Source: a virus. Taken from it: DNA of 41,255 nucleotides. Both the position numbers and the translations under genes were made by a program. The stretch is taken from the IMG/VR virus record IMGVR_UViG_3300031885_000043, positions 1-41,255 of that record; one strand, given 5' to 3'. How positions within the stretch are numbered: the stretch's first letter is position 1; every line of letters starts with the position of its first letter. Positions 1 through 7,543 of the stretch are shown piece by piece. The notes under the pieces were generated by a model. That model saw only the letters and a list, made by a program, of their open reading frames with translations, did not search any database and was not told the origin of the DNA.

Positions 1-13
1 GGTCACAGTAAGG
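1..13. repeat. Left terminal 13-bp direct repeat
   Basis: The first 13 bases, GGTCACAGTAAGG, match the last 13 bases of the window (41243-41255, GGTCACAGCAAGG) at 12 of 13 positions, and both copies are flush with the window ends. Joined head to tail they would form a tandem pair just upstream of the small terminase gene. That is where lambda-like phages keep their terminase recognition sites. The role is inferred. Confidence 0.6.
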
Positions 14-66
14 CCCGTCTTTCGCGTGAAAATGGATTTAGAAAAAGCAGTGCCGCAGGGGCGCAC

Positions 67-681
67 GTGATTATGGTTAGACACGAGAGAAAAAAACAAA
101 AGTCACCAGGACGCCCGCCGGGCACCGCCGGCGGCGGCACGAGAGTCCCGCGAGCAACACACGGCAGGGGGGCCGCCCTGGCGAGGTCGATTCGATCTCT
201 GGCCAAACACATGGGGCGGAACGAGTCCAGTGTGCGCAAATGGGTGGATCGCAGTGACTGGCCATTCTCCCGCGACCCGCGAACCAAGCCGTGGGACGTG
301 GAAAAGGTGAAGGCTTGGGCCGAGATTCAGCTCAAACCGGACCCCGCGGCCGCATATCGCAAGAAGATCAAAGCCCTCGAGGCTGGCACGGGAGAATGCG
401 CGGGGCTAAACATCCTGCTCAAGGCCCGCACACAGGCGACCATCGAGAGGGCGCTGCTGCTACGCCAGCGACGGCTCGCCGAGGCCGGCACCCTGCACGA
501 CGTCCAGGAATGCACGAAGCGGCGCCTGCGGCAGATACACGAGGTCAAGGCGGCCCTAATGAGCCTGGGCCGGTCCCTGGCTAATTCGCTTGTCGGCCAG
601 GACGCCGACTCGGCCGAGTTGATACTGCACACCCGGTGCCTGCAAATCTGCGAGGAGTTCGCAAGTGATCGCGAGAGCTAA
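67..681 (+). CDS. Terminase small subunit-like DNA-packaging protein
   Basis: Predicted 204-aa protein, GTG start at 67 with an in-frame ATG at 73. In terminases of this kind the small subunit binds the packaging site and recruits the large subunit. A Lys/Arg-rich N-terminus leads into a Nu1-like winged-helix segment around residues 38-65 (SLAKHMGRNESSVRKWV). A charged alpha-helical C-terminal half of the sort used for oligomerisation follows. The gene is first in the packaging module and overlaps the large-terminase gene by 17 nt, so the two are probably translationally coupled. Similarity to named families is weak by eye; the call rests on the helix-turn-helix-like motif plus position directly before a GpA-type large terminase. 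Confidence 0.7.
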   Translation: MIMVRHERKKQKSPGRPPGTAGGGTRVPRATHGRGAALARSIRSLAKHMGRNESSVRKWVDRSDWPFSRDPRTKPWDVEKVKAWAEIQLKPDPAAAYRKKIKALEAGTGECAGLNILLKARTQATIERALLLRQRRLAEAGTLHDVQECTKRRLRQIHEVKAALMSLGRSLANSLVGQDADSAELILHTRCLQICEEFASDRES

Positions 682-2872
682 ACCAGACAAGCGGCCCCCC
701 CCGCCGCTGCCGGATACCTGGTCGCCGGCGGAACGCCGGGCATGGCACGTGCCGCCGCCCCTGCGGCCAAGCGCGTGGGCCCAGCGACACCGCACGCTGC
801 ACGAAGGAAGCTCCAGCATCCCCGGCCCGTACCGCCTCGACAACGCGCCCTACGCCCGCGGCATGATGGACATCCCCACCCGCCCCGGCTGCGTGCAGGC
901 CATCTGCCAGAAGGGCGCACGCATCGGCTGGTCGGAGGTCCTCCGCAACCTCATCGGCTACTGGGCGCACTACGACCCGCGCCCCGTCGGCCTGGTGCTG
1001 CCGAACCGCGACGAGGGCCGCAAAGTCACCAAAGGCGAGATCCTGCCGATGTTCCGCCGGACCAAGGCCCTGCGAGAGCTGATCGGCTCGGCCTCACGCG
1101 ACGCACTCATCGAGTCGATCGAGCTGATGAACGGGTTTCGCTTGGGCTTGATGTGGTCCGGCAGCTCGGCCTCCACCGCCAGCAAGCTCTTCGCCGTCGG
1201 CATCATCGACGAGCTCGACAAGACGGAGGACTGGGCCGGCGACGAGCCGGACCTGGTCGGCCGCATCGAGAGCCGCATCAGCACCTACGCCGACCGCCGC
1301 CTGCTGCTGGCCGGATCGACGCCGACGACCACCGGCGGCAAGGTCCACCAAATGATCGGCCAGGCCAGCTTCACGCTCTACTTCCACGTGCCCTGCCCGC
1401 ACTGCGGGCGATACCAGCGCCTCATCTGGACGCAGTTCAAGTGGGCCAAGCCCATCGACATCGAACGCTGGCTCGCCGCCGCACGCAAGGCCGCCGCGGC
1501 CGGCCTCATCGAGTACGAGGATGAGGGACACGTCGAGCGGTTCATCGACGCCGGCCAGCTCGCCAACCGCATCGTCTGGCTGGCCGACATCCACGACCGC
1601 ATGACCACCGCCCGCACCAAGGGCCGCATGGCGGATGTGCTGGCCTTCGGCCGCGAACACCTCATCTGGTATCAGTGCCAGCATTGCCCGGGCCGGGTCT
1701 TCGACCAGCAGAAAACGGCCGTCATCCGCCGCGGCCGCTGGACCACCGAGCAGGGCTTCGTCACCGACTTCTGGGGAAACCGCCACGACGACGCCGAGAC
1801 GGTCGAGCGCTGGCCAAACGAGACCCGCATCGGCTTCCAGATCGCCACGTGGTACAGCCTGTTCATGCACTGGGGCACGATCGTCGGGGAGTTCCTGCGG
1901 GCCGAGGGCGACCTGCAAAAGACCTTCAACTGGCGGACGGAACGGGCCGGCGAGCCGTTCGAGTTCCGCATCAGCCGCATCGAAGCCGGCGTCTTCGCCG
2001 GCAAGGTCGCCAGGGCAACCCTCGACGCGGGCATCGTCCCGGCCTGGTGCCAACTCCTGCTGGCCACCATCGACACCCAACAAGACCACTTCTACATCGT
2101 CGTCCGCGCGTGGGGCGCCGGCGAACGCAGCCAGAGAGTCTGGCACGGCAAGCTGATGAGCTTCAACCAGCTCGACCAACTGCTGTTTATCCAGACGTGG
2201 CCGACCGAAGGCGGGATCGTGCCGCCCCGACGGATCGACCAGGCGGCAATCGACTCCGGCGGAACCGAGGACCGCTGGCTCGACGCCACCAGAACACAAC
2301 AAGTTTACTCCTATGTGATCCCACGCCAGGGCATCGTACGCGCTATCAAGGGCGCCAGCCACCCAGGCCCCAACCTGTTCTGGCTGATGAAAAACCCGAT
2401 GTCCAGCGGCCAGAAAACCGCCGTCGTCGACCTGCACGCCTGGATGATCGACAAGCACCGCTGCAACGACCTACTGGCCAGCCTGATCATCCAGGGCGTC
2501 CCCCGCAAGGACGGCGGCGCCGAGGAGCCGGAAAAGTGGCTGCTCAACCGCTGCCCCAGCCCGGACCAGCAGGCCAGCTTCGAGGAGTACAACGCGCACA
2601 TGGCCGCGATCCACAAGGCGCCCGACCGCCCAGGCCGAAACATGGTCGAGGTCTGGAAACGGATCCACAGCGGGGCACGCATCGACTACCGCGACTGCGA
2701 AGCCTACCAGATCGCCCTGGCCCACATGCCCCCATGCTACGTCCACCTGCTGCCGCCGGACGATGAATACCTGGCGGCCAAACAGGCCGAGAGCCAGGCC
2801 GGCAAGGGCAGGATTGATGAGAACGCGAGACGCGACGCCCGCGGCGAGGACTGGACGCCGAGGCCGCTGTAG
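665..2872 (+). CDS. terL: Terminase large subunit, lambda GpA type
   Basis: 735-aa packaging ATPase/nuclease that pumps DNA into the prohead and cuts concatemers. A GpA-type variant Walker A is visible at residues 82-91 (QKGARIGWSE, compare lambda QKSARVGYSK). A hydrophobic strand ending in IDE at 181-183 serves as Walker B. A zinc-binding CPHC sits at 244-247 and a second CQHC near 338, both usual in GpA proteins. The C-terminal nuclease half has acidic strands, TIDTQQDHFYIVVRAWG near 467 and AIDSGG near 528. The GTG start at 665 lies inside the end of the preceding gene. Length is close to lambda gpA (641 aa) but longer, and an intact frame suggests function. GpA terminases usually go with cos-type packaging. 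Confidence 0.95.
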   Translation: MIARAKPDKRPPPPLPDTWSPAERRAWHVPPPLRPSAWAQRHRTLHEGSSSIPGPYRLDNAPYARGMMDIPTRPGCVQAICQKGARIGWSEVLRNLIGYWAHYDPRPVGLVLPNRDEGRKVTKGEILPMFRRTKALRELIGSASRDALIESIELMNGFRLGLMWSGSSASTASKLFAVGIIDELDKTEDWAGDEPDLVGRIESRISTYADRRLLLAGSTPTTTGGKVHQMIGQASFTLYFHVPCPHCGRYQRLIWTQFKWAKPIDIERWLAAARKAAAAGLIEYEDEGHVERFIDAGQLANRIVWLADIHDRMTTARTKGRMADVLAFGREHLIWYQCQHCPGRVFDQQKTAVIRRGRWTTEQGFVTDFWGNRHDDAETVERWPNETRIGFQIATWYSLFMHWGTIVGEFLRAEGDLQKTFNWRTERAGEPFEFRISRIEAGVFAGKVARATLDAGIVPAWCQLLLATIDTQQDHFYIVVRAWGAGERSQRVWHGKLMSFNQLDQLLFIQTWPTEGGIVPPRRIDQAAIDSGGTEDRWLDATRTQQVYSYVIPRQGIVRAIKGASHPGPNLFWLMKNPMSSGQKTAVVDLHAWMIDKHRCNDLLASLIIQGVPRKDGGAEEPEKWLLNRCPSPDQQASFEEYNAHMAAIHKAPDRPGRNMVEVWKRIHSGARIDYRDCEAYQIALAHMPPCYVHLLPPDDEYLAAKQAESQAGKGRIDENARRDARGEDWTPRPL

Positions 2873-2880
2873 GCGGGGAA

Positions 2881-2910
2881 GTGGACAGTGGAAAATGGAC
2901 AATGGACAAC
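2881..2910 (+). repeat. Heptamer tract, TGGACAR family
   Basis: A short degenerate run of TGGACAG/TGGACAA units lies directly after the large-terminase stop and before the ribosome-binding site (CAGGAGA) of the next gene. It is the first of about two dozen tracts of this family at gene boundaries in this window. Confidence 0.85.
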
Positions 2911-2932
2911 GTACCACCAACAGGAGAACACG

Positions 2933-3208
2933 ATGAGCGACGACGGCACGGAAGCCCGAGATGAGGCCACGGCGGGCAAACACCACAAACGGCGGATCGA
3001 CGCGGCGGCCGAACAATACAAGCGGCTCGAATCGGCGGAACTCAACAAGGTCCTGGCCGCCAAACGATGCCCGGCCTGCAACACCGCCGGCTGCTGGGAA
3101 ATATACAACCGCGAACGAGACGCCGGCCGCGTGCGGTACGTCCGCTGCAAAGCCTGCGGACACTACGACCAGGCGCCGGTAGTGGTGGCGAGGGGAAATG
3201 CTCAATGA
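2933..3208 (+). CDS. Small zinc-ribbon protein
   Basis: 91-aa protein of unknown function. ATG at 2933 is chosen because a ribosome-binding site (CAGGAGA) sits 6-8 nt upstream; an earlier in-frame ATG at 2888 would only add residues encoded by the heptamer tract. Residues 1-40 are charged and probably helical. Two Cys pairs, CPAC and CKAC, frame the C-terminal half and should bind one zinc ion; an extra Cys lies in TAGCWE. The stop overlaps the start of the next gene (ATGA). Its position after the terminase suggests a packaging accessory or the first gene of the accessory island. No function can be assigned. Confidence 0.7.
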   Translation: MSDDGTEARDEATAGKHHKRRIDAAAEQYKRLESAELNKVLAAKRCPACNTAGCWEIYNRERDAGRVRYVRCKACGHYDQAPVVVARGNAQ

Positions 3209-3292
3209 GCAATGCTCAATGCTCAAGGCCCGACGGGGCCCAACAAGCCGCGGCCCAACCGGCTACCGGCTACCGGCTACTGGCTACCAACA
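3197..3292 (+). repeat. ATGCTCA and CCGGCTA heptamer tracts
   Basis: Two unrelated heptamer families lie side by side at a gene junction. ATGCTCA-type units occupy about 3197-3226. CCGGCTA units, with variants such as CTGGCTA, occupy about 3258-3290. Both fall inside the N-terminal codons of the HNH/ParB-like gene and encode low-complexity residues there (SNAQCS, TGYRLLAT). Confidence 0.8.
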
Positions 3293-4653
3293 CGATCGAA
3301 CGGACGGCGCCAGGCTGCAACCTGGCCGTCAAGCGCGGCAAGGGAAACTGGCGATACCGGCCCGTCGGGGCAATCCTGATCCGCCCGGCCAACAAACACC
3401 GACGCCGCCCACACGTGATCGTCAAGGTCCGCGACGGCGGGCCCGAGGCCGGCCGCTGGCGATACCTGGCCGTGGTGGTCTGGGAACGCGCACGCGGCAG
3501 ACTGCCGGCGGGCTGGTGCCTGTGGTTTCTCAACCGCGACAGCCTCGACTGCCGCATCGAGAACCTTGAGGCGATCACGATGGCCGAGCGGCTGAGACGC
3601 AACATGGCGGACAACCACGACACCTGGCTTGCCAACAACAGGCCCCAGGCCGTAGCCAACGGCAAAAAATACTGGCGGGCGGCACTGGACGCCAGAAGTG
3701 TCAAGGCGGCCAGAAGGAAAAGAAACGGCGAGGCGTCACGCAGAGGACGCGGAGAACGCGGAGAACCAAACATAAACGCCGCCAACGGCGGCAAGGGAGA
3801 AACCATGAAGCAGTTGACAGTTGACAGCGGACAGTTGACAGCGAAGGGGAGCAAACGGAAGGCGGCACCGCCGACGGGGAAAAAGAGCGGCCGGGGTCGA
3901 TCACCTGCGAGGCGCCTCAGGGCCATGCGCCCCGGGGCCCGGACCCTCGGCACCTTGGCTCGGGACAAGGAAGATGCCGCAATCGGCTCCGTCCTCTGCT
4001 CCAGCAGAAAAGAATGGGAACGCATCAGCCCGGCACTGATGCCGCTGGGGATGCCGATCACGCAACTCCACGCGGACCCCGACAATGCCCGGCGACACCC
4101 GGATCGCAACATCGAGGCCATCATGGCCAGCCTGGCAAAGTTCGGCCAGCAGGCCCCGGCGGTCTTTGTGCTGCGCAAAGGGAAGAAGATCATCATCAAG
4201 GGCAACGGCCTGCTGGCGGCCGCGAAGGCCCTCGGCTGGACGCGGCTGGCCGCGGTGCGGAGCGGACTGGCCGAACAAGACGCGAAAGCCTACGCCATCG
4301 CCGACAACCGCACGACCGACCTGTCCGATTTCGATGAGGAGCTGCTGGCGGCACAGCTTGCGGAACTCGACGAGGCGGACTACGACCTGGCGGCTGTTGG
4401 GTTTACCGATGCGGAGATGCAGGACCTGCTCAAGGACGCGGGCCTTTACGACGGCGGCGACGGCGAGGAGGGGGAGGGAGAGGGCGGCACGCGAAAACGC
4501 GGAGAACGGATCGCCCTGGTCATCGTCGGACACCTGAAGTTCGAGCTGCCCCGCGTCGAGTTCGACCGCTGGCTGGCGGCCGTCGAGGCTAAGGTCGGCA
4601 ATGACCCCGACCGTGTGGTCAGGGAGATCAAGAGGAGGCTGAAGCTCAGTTGA
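3205..4653 (+). CDS. HNH-like and ParB-like domain composite protein
   Basis: 482-aa frame, ATG overlapping the previous stop (ATGA). Residues 1-30 are encoded by heptamer repeats. Residues 38-138 resemble HNH_3-type phage homing endonucleases, with the signature WFLNRDSLDCRIENLEAIT followed by AERLRRN; the expected catalytic His before the loop is not obvious, so nuclease activity is doubtful. Residues 285-390 form a ParB/Srx-like domain (ITQLHADPDNARRHPDRN, then IIKGNGLLAAAKALGW and YAIADNRTTDLSDFD), the type that often precedes phage DNA methyltransferases. The two parts are joined by 9-mer and heptamer repeat sequence. A good ribosome-binding site before an internal ATG at 3805 suggests they are two genes lacking a separating stop. 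The stop TGA itself is supplied by a TTGACAG repeat unit. Confidence 0.7.
   Translation: MSNAQCSRPDGAQQAAAQPATGYRLLATNTIERTAPGCNLAVKRGKGNWRYRPVGAILIRPANKHRRRPHVIVKVRDGGPEAGRWRYLAVVVWERARGRLPAGWCLWFLNRDSLDCRIENLEAITMAERLRRNMADNHDTWLANNRPQAVANGKKYWRAALDARSVKAARRKRNGEASRRGRGERGEPNINAANGGKGETMKQLTVDSGQLTAKGSKRKAAPPTGKKSGRGRSPARRLRAMRPGARTLGTLARDKEDAAIGSVLCSSRKEWERISPALMPLGMPITQLHADPDNARRHPDRNIEAIMASLAKFGQQAPAVFVLRKGKKIIIKGNGLLAAAKALGWTRLAAVRSGLAEQDAKAYAIADNRTTDLSDFDEELLAAQLAELDEADYDLAAVGFTDAEMQDLLKDAGLYDGGDGEEGEGEGGTRKRGERIALVIVGHLKFELPRVEFDRWLAAVEAKVGNDPDRVVREIKRRLKLS
3735..3767 (+). repeat. 9-mer repeat (ACGCGGAGA family)
   Basis: Degenerate 9-bp units of the form CGCAGAGGA / CGCGGAGAA occur in the hinge between the HNH and ParB-like halves. 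Related 9-mers recur at 36363-36405 and 39238-39268, each time in frame with coding sequence. Confidence 0.6.
3793..3807 (+). promoter_or_regulatory. Internal RBS and start for the ParB-like domain
   Basis: AAGGGAGA is followed after 4 nt by ATG at 3805, in frame with the larger reading frame. Initiation here would give a 282-aa ParB-like protein (3805-4653) without the HNH part. Its first residues (KQLTVDSGQLTA) come from TTGACAR repeats. Confidence 0.6.
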
Positions 4654-4709
4654 CAGTGGACAATTGACAATGGACAACGCGGAAGCGGGGGACAAGGGAC
4701 AGAGGACAG
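4649..4709 (+). repeat. Heptamer tract supplying the ParB-like stop codon
   Basis: TTGACAG, TGGACAA, TTGACAA and TGGACAA units, then looser GGGACAA/GGGACAG variants, fill the whole gap between the ParB-like gene and the methyltransferase. The TGA at 4651-4653 lies inside the first unit. Confidence 0.85.
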
Positions 4710-4710
4710 C

Positions 4711-5481
4711 ATGGCGAAGAAGACGGCAGCAGTGCGGCCGGTGGTGATACGGCCCGGCGTGGAAATCTACAAGGGCGACTGCCTGAAGGTGCTGGCACAG
4801 CTCGATGAGGGCTGCGCGGAGATGGTGTTTACCGATCCGCCGTTCGGGCACAACAACAACGACGGGGATCTGATCGGGCGGCGGGAAGAGGCTCTCGGAC
4901 GCGGGAAGGCCGGGGCGGCCAGGCCGATCGACAACGACGGCCCGGAGGCAAACGAGATCTTCCGGGCCGCGCTGCCGCTGATGAGGCGGGTGCTCAATTC
5001 GGGCTGCTGCTGCTGCTGCGGCGGCGGCGGCGGACCCGACCCGCAGTTCGCCCGGTGGAGCCTGTGGCTGGATGAGGTGTTCCGGTTCAAGCAGATGGTG
5101 GTTTGGGATAAGGGGCCGATGGGCATGGGCTGGCACTACCGCCGCAGCTATGAGACCGTGCTGGTCGCCGAGGTGCCCGGCAAGTGCCGCTGGTACGGAC
5201 ATAAGCGGGTGGAGAACATCATCCGACCAGGCCAGTACGGGATCCGCAAGGTGATCCCCACCGACGACCAGCACCCCACCGAAAAGCCGCCGGAACTGGC
5301 CAAGGCGTTCATCGTCTGGCACAGCAAACGCGGAGACACGGTGGTCGATCCGTTCATGGGAGCCGGCAGCACGGGCCTGGCCGCGATGCGGCTGGGCCGG
5401 CGATTCATCGGCATCGAGCTGGATCCGAAGTGGTTTGACAAGGCCCGCGAGAAACTGTACAAGGAAGTCGGCAACCCATGA
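4711..5481 (+). CDS. Beta-class site-specific DNA methyltransferase
   Basis: 256-aa S-adenosylmethionine-dependent DNA methyltransferase, probably acting on adenine N6 or cytosine N4. The catalytic motif IV DPPF is at residues 42-45. The SAM-binding motif I DPFMGAGSTG is at 213-222, followed by the usual GIELDPKWF. Motif IV before motif I is the beta-class order. The target-recognition region (about 60-190) is short and includes an odd run of five Cys then Gly residues near 94-105. It lies downstream of a ParB-like protein, a pairing common in phages, and overlaps the radical-SAM gene by 4 nt. It probably protects phage DNA from restriction; no cognate restriction enzyme is visible. Confidence 0.92.
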   Translation: MAKKTAAVRPVVIRPGVEIYKGDCLKVLAQLDEGCAEMVFTDPPFGHNNNDGDLIGRREEALGRGKAGAARPIDNDGPEANEIFRAALPLMRRVLNSGCCCCCGGGGGPDPQFARWSLWLDEVFRFKQMVVWDKGPMGMGWHYRRSYETVLVAEVPGKCRWYGHKRVENIIRPGQYGIRKVIPTDDQHPTEKPPELAKAFIVWHSKRGDTVVDPFMGAGSTGLAAMRLGRRFIGIELDPKWFDKAREKLYKEVGNP

Positions 5482-6284
5482 ACGCAATCTATGAACCAAG
5501 AGGGGCGGCGGCGGAATACGCCCCACTGGCCTGCAACCTCTACCGCGGCTGCGGACATGGCTGCAAATACTGCTACGCCCCCGCCTGCCTGCGAATGGGC
5601 CGCGAAGAGTTCGCCAGGCCCGCACCCCGGCCGGGAATCCTGGACGCACTGGTTAAGGACGCCGCAAGGCTGGCTGCCGATTCGACAAGCTCACGGCAAG
5701 CCGGTGCTCCCGGCGCGCCGGGACCCATCCTGCTGTGCTTCACGTGCGATCCGTACCAACCGATCGAGGCGGAGCGACAACTCACGCGGGAAGCAATCAA
5801 TATCCTCGGCGAGGCCGGCCTGGCGATCCGCGTGCTGACCAAGGCGCCGGGCCTGGCGATGAGAGACTTTGACCTGATGCGCCGCTACCACGTCGAGTTC
5901 GGCGTGTCGCTGGTCTGGCACAATGATGACCGGCGGGCGGAATGGGAGCCGCACGCCGAGAGCACCTACCTAAGGCTCGTGGCACTGGGAGAGGCACGCG
6001 CGGCCGGCATCGACACCTGGGTGAGCATGGAGCCGGTCATCGATCCGCACGAGGCACTGGCGGTCCTGCGCGAGATCGCGGGGAAGGTGGGCGTCGTCAA
6101 GATCGGCAAGATAAACCACGACCGCACGCTCGAGGCGGTGGTGGACTGGCTGGCGTTCACCAGAGAGGTGATGCGGATCTGCCAGGCCGCCGGGCAGCCG
6201 TACTACATCAAGAACGACCTGATGCGGGCCTGCGGGGGCGAGCCGGGACTGGACAGCCCCCAGGCGTGGCGGCCGGCGAAGTAG
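5478..6284 (+). CDS. Radical SAM protein, SplB-like (COG1533 type)
   Basis: 268-aa protein. The 4Fe-4S cluster motif CGHGCKYC gives C25, C29 and C32 (CxxxCxxC), preceded by ACNLYRGC, as in spore photoproduct lyase-like proteins. Further family hallmarks are LLCFTCDPYQPIE, RVLTKAP, SLVWHNDDRRAEWEP and SMEPVIDP. The start overlaps the methyltransferase stop (ATGA), so the two are co-translated and may act in one DNA-modification or repair process; this is inference. A roughly 15-residue insertion near 70-85 (STSSRQAGAPGAPG) resembles inserted repeat DNA and interrupts the usual spacing before the PILLCF strand. Substrate unknown. Confidence 0.88.
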   Translation: MNAIYEPRGAAAEYAPLACNLYRGCGHGCKYCYAPACLRMGREEFARPAPRPGILDALVKDAARLAADSTSSRQAGAPGAPGPILLCFTCDPYQPIEAERQLTREAINILGEAGLAIRVLTKAPGLAMRDFDLMRRYHVEFGVSLVWHNDDRRAEWEPHAESTYLRLVALGEARAAGIDTWVSMEPVIDPHEALAVLREIAGKVGVVKIGKINHDRTLEAVVDWLAFTREVMRICQAAGQPYYIKNDLMRACGGEPGLDSPQAWRPAK

Positions 6285-6331
6285 GAAGGCGGAAGGCGGA
6301 AGGCAGTTGATAATGGACAGTTGACAGTGGG
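6283..6331 (+). repeat. GGCGGAA heptamers followed by TTGACAR heptamers
   Basis: AGGCGGA units (6283-6305) run straight into TTGATAA, TGGACAG, TTGACAG and TGGGCAA units. The tract forms the upstream part of the duplicated leader described at 6301-6446. Confidence 0.8.
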
Positions 6332-6446
6332 CAACGGCCGTGCCCGACCCGGAAACCCCCAAACACCAGTCGCGGCGACACGAATGCCGCCGCCGGCACA
6401 ACCAACCACGGAAATAGGAGCAACAACGATGGGACCGGAAAAGATC
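6301..6446 (+). repeat. 146-bp duplicated leader, copy 1
   Basis: This segment aligns without gaps to 35557-35702 (constant offset of 29256 bp) with 5 mismatches that I can count. It covers the heptamer tract, a small hairpin (GGGCA at 6329-6333 with TGCCC at 6341-6345), a ribosome-binding site (GGAG) and the first codons ATG GGA CCG GAA AAG ATC. Downstream of it the two genes are unrelated. Confidence 0.9.
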
Positions 6447-6902
6447 GCGGAACTGAAACGTTTGGTGGAACTCCTTGCACAACACATCGGGGCGGCGTGC
6501 ATGTATCTCATCGGCTCAACAATCAGGACGTGCGGCAATCATGGTTTAACGGTCGGTATGCCTCAGCCTGACGGCCGGGTGAAGATGGCACTGGCGATCG
6601 ATTGCGATTTCAAGGCGACCGGCGATGGATGTATGGATCTCGTCTCCGACGGCGGGGCGATCATCGCCGTTGGCTGCGAGTTTGACCGGGCCAAGATTGC
6701 ATGCCTCAATGGAGGGGTCATCATCGACGTCCCGTGCGAAGAATGCGATCTGCTCCTTGCCGGGCTGGAGGTGGCGACAGGCTCCAACGCCATTACCCAA
6801 ATCACCCAATTCGCCGATTACATCGACTTGCTGGAAGATGAGTTCCGAACGAGGCGGGCAACCCCGAAACCTGACCACCGGCCCGGCAACGGTAGCCGAT
6901 AA
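6429..6902 (+). CDS. Hypothetical protein with beta-rich core
   Basis: 157-aa protein of unknown function. ATG at 6429 is chosen because ATAGGAG lies about 10 nt upstream and because the same start is shared with the unrelated gene at 35685 through the duplicated leader. An N-terminal amphipathic helix (GPEKIAELKRLVELLAQHIG) is followed by an alternating hydrophobic region with several Cys and Gly residues, including NGGVIIDVPCEECDLL. No signal peptide or membrane span is seen. It belongs to the accessory island between terminase and gpW, in the same direction as its neighbours. I do not recognise the family. Confidence 0.65.
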   Translation: MGPEKIAELKRLVELLAQHIGAACMYLIGSTIRTCGNHGLTVGMPQPDGRVKMALAIDCDFKATGDGCMDLVSDGGAIIAVGCEFDRAKIACLNGGVIIDVPCEECDLLLAGLEVATGSNAITQITQFADYIDLLEDEFRTRRATPKPDHRPGNGSR

Positions 6903-6912
6903 CCGGTAGACG

Positions 6913-6968
6913 GGCGGAAGGCGGAAGGCAGTTGATAATGGACAGTTGACAATGGAAAGTTGACAGTG
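6913..6968 (+). repeat. GGCGGAA and TTGACAR heptamer tracts
   Basis: GGCGGAA units are followed by TTGATAA, TGGACAG, TTGACAA, TGGAAAG and TTGACAG units between two small genes. The order of families is the same as at 6283-6331. Confidence 0.8.
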
Positions 6969-6995
6969 AACCGCGGCCAAAAAGGAAAGCCAATC

Positions 6996-7316
6996 ATGTG
7001 CGGCGACCAAAATCAGCAAACGGCAAAATACGTTCACGAGCTTTGTGTCGAGATCCGGGCCGACCTGTGCGCGGGACGATACCCAACGCGCTATGCCGAG
7101 TTTAAAGAGATCGCACGCGGCCTTGGCGAGCATCCCAATCATGAGGCCCTGGCCCTGCTCTACGTCGACTCCGCGGAGTTGATCGAAGAAATTGCGCGTG
7201 TGCAGATCCTACTTTTGACCGTGGGGACCATCGAGAAAACCGTCCTGCAGAAATTATTGGACAGTCAGACCCGGCGCCTCGATTCCCTGACGTCCCGCAT
7301 TGCCAAGCTGTTGTAG
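6996..7316 (+). CDS. Hypothetical helical protein
   Basis: 106-aa protein of unknown function. ATG at 6996 follows an AAAGGAAAG ribosome-binding site; the earlier start at 6960 would lie in the repeat tract. The sequence is mostly helical and charged, with heptad-like hydrophobic spacing in the second half (ELIEEIARVQILLLTVGTIEKTVLQKLLDSQTRRLDSL is the region at about 62-101, shown here only as a range of residues), suggesting a coiled coil. The central part (YPTRYAEFKEIARGLGEHPNH) is globular. It lies between two repeat tracts in the accessory island. Confidence 0.6.
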   Translation: MCGDQNQQTAKYVHELCVEIRADLCAGRYPTRYAEFKEIARGLGEHPNHEALALLYVDSAELIEEIARVQILLLTVGTIEKTVLQKLLDSQTRRLDSLTSRIAKLL

Positions 7317-7340
7317 GCCACGGCAAAGCAGGCGACGGCG

Positions 7341-7377
7341 CGGCGGAAGGCGGAAGTCAGAAGGCGGAAGGCGGACA
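7341..7377 (+). repeat. GGCGGAA heptamer tract
   Basis: Five or so degenerate GGCGGAA/GTCAGAA units occupy the gap up to the ATG at 7378. The purine-rich repeat itself is the only candidate ribosome-binding sequence for the small membrane protein that follows. Confidence 0.7.
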
Positions 7378-7506
7378 ATGAACGACTTTATGACATGGCT
7401 GTTTCAATCACAGCGAGTCCACGACGTCATGTCCGGCATGGCGGCGGGTTGGGCTATGGCCCTGGCATACATGATTTTGTTTCGGTGGTGGGCGCGGAGA
7501 GGGTGA
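7378..7506 (+). CDS. Small single-span membrane protein
   Basis: 42-aa protein with one predicted transmembrane helix at about residues 18-36 (SGMAAGWAMALAYMILFRWW), ending in a short basic tail (ARRG). The upstream GGCGGAA repeat may serve as the ribosome-binding site. Size and topology fit a phage lysis-accessory or regulatory membrane peptide, but position in the accessory island before the head genes gives no firm clue. It could also be a chance frame in a repeat-flanked gap. Confidence 0.45.
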   Translation: MNDFMTWLFQSQRVHDVMSGMAAGWAMALAYMILFRWWARRG

Positions 7507-7514
7507 TTTCGCCC

Positions 7515-7543
7515 GGCTACCGGCTACCGACTACCGGATACTG
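7515..7543 (+). repeat. CCGGCTA heptamer tract
   Basis: CCGGCTA, CCGGCTA, CCGACTA, CCGGATA units lie in the roughly 120-nt gap between the small membrane protein and the gpW-like gene. Nothing else is seen in the gap apart from a GC-rich stretch with GCCGGCGGC at 7597-7605. Confidence 0.75.

Noticed and set aside
1094-2458. 454-aa minus-strand frame opposite the large terminase
   Set aside because: A GC-bias shadow frame of a gene with strong family motifs.
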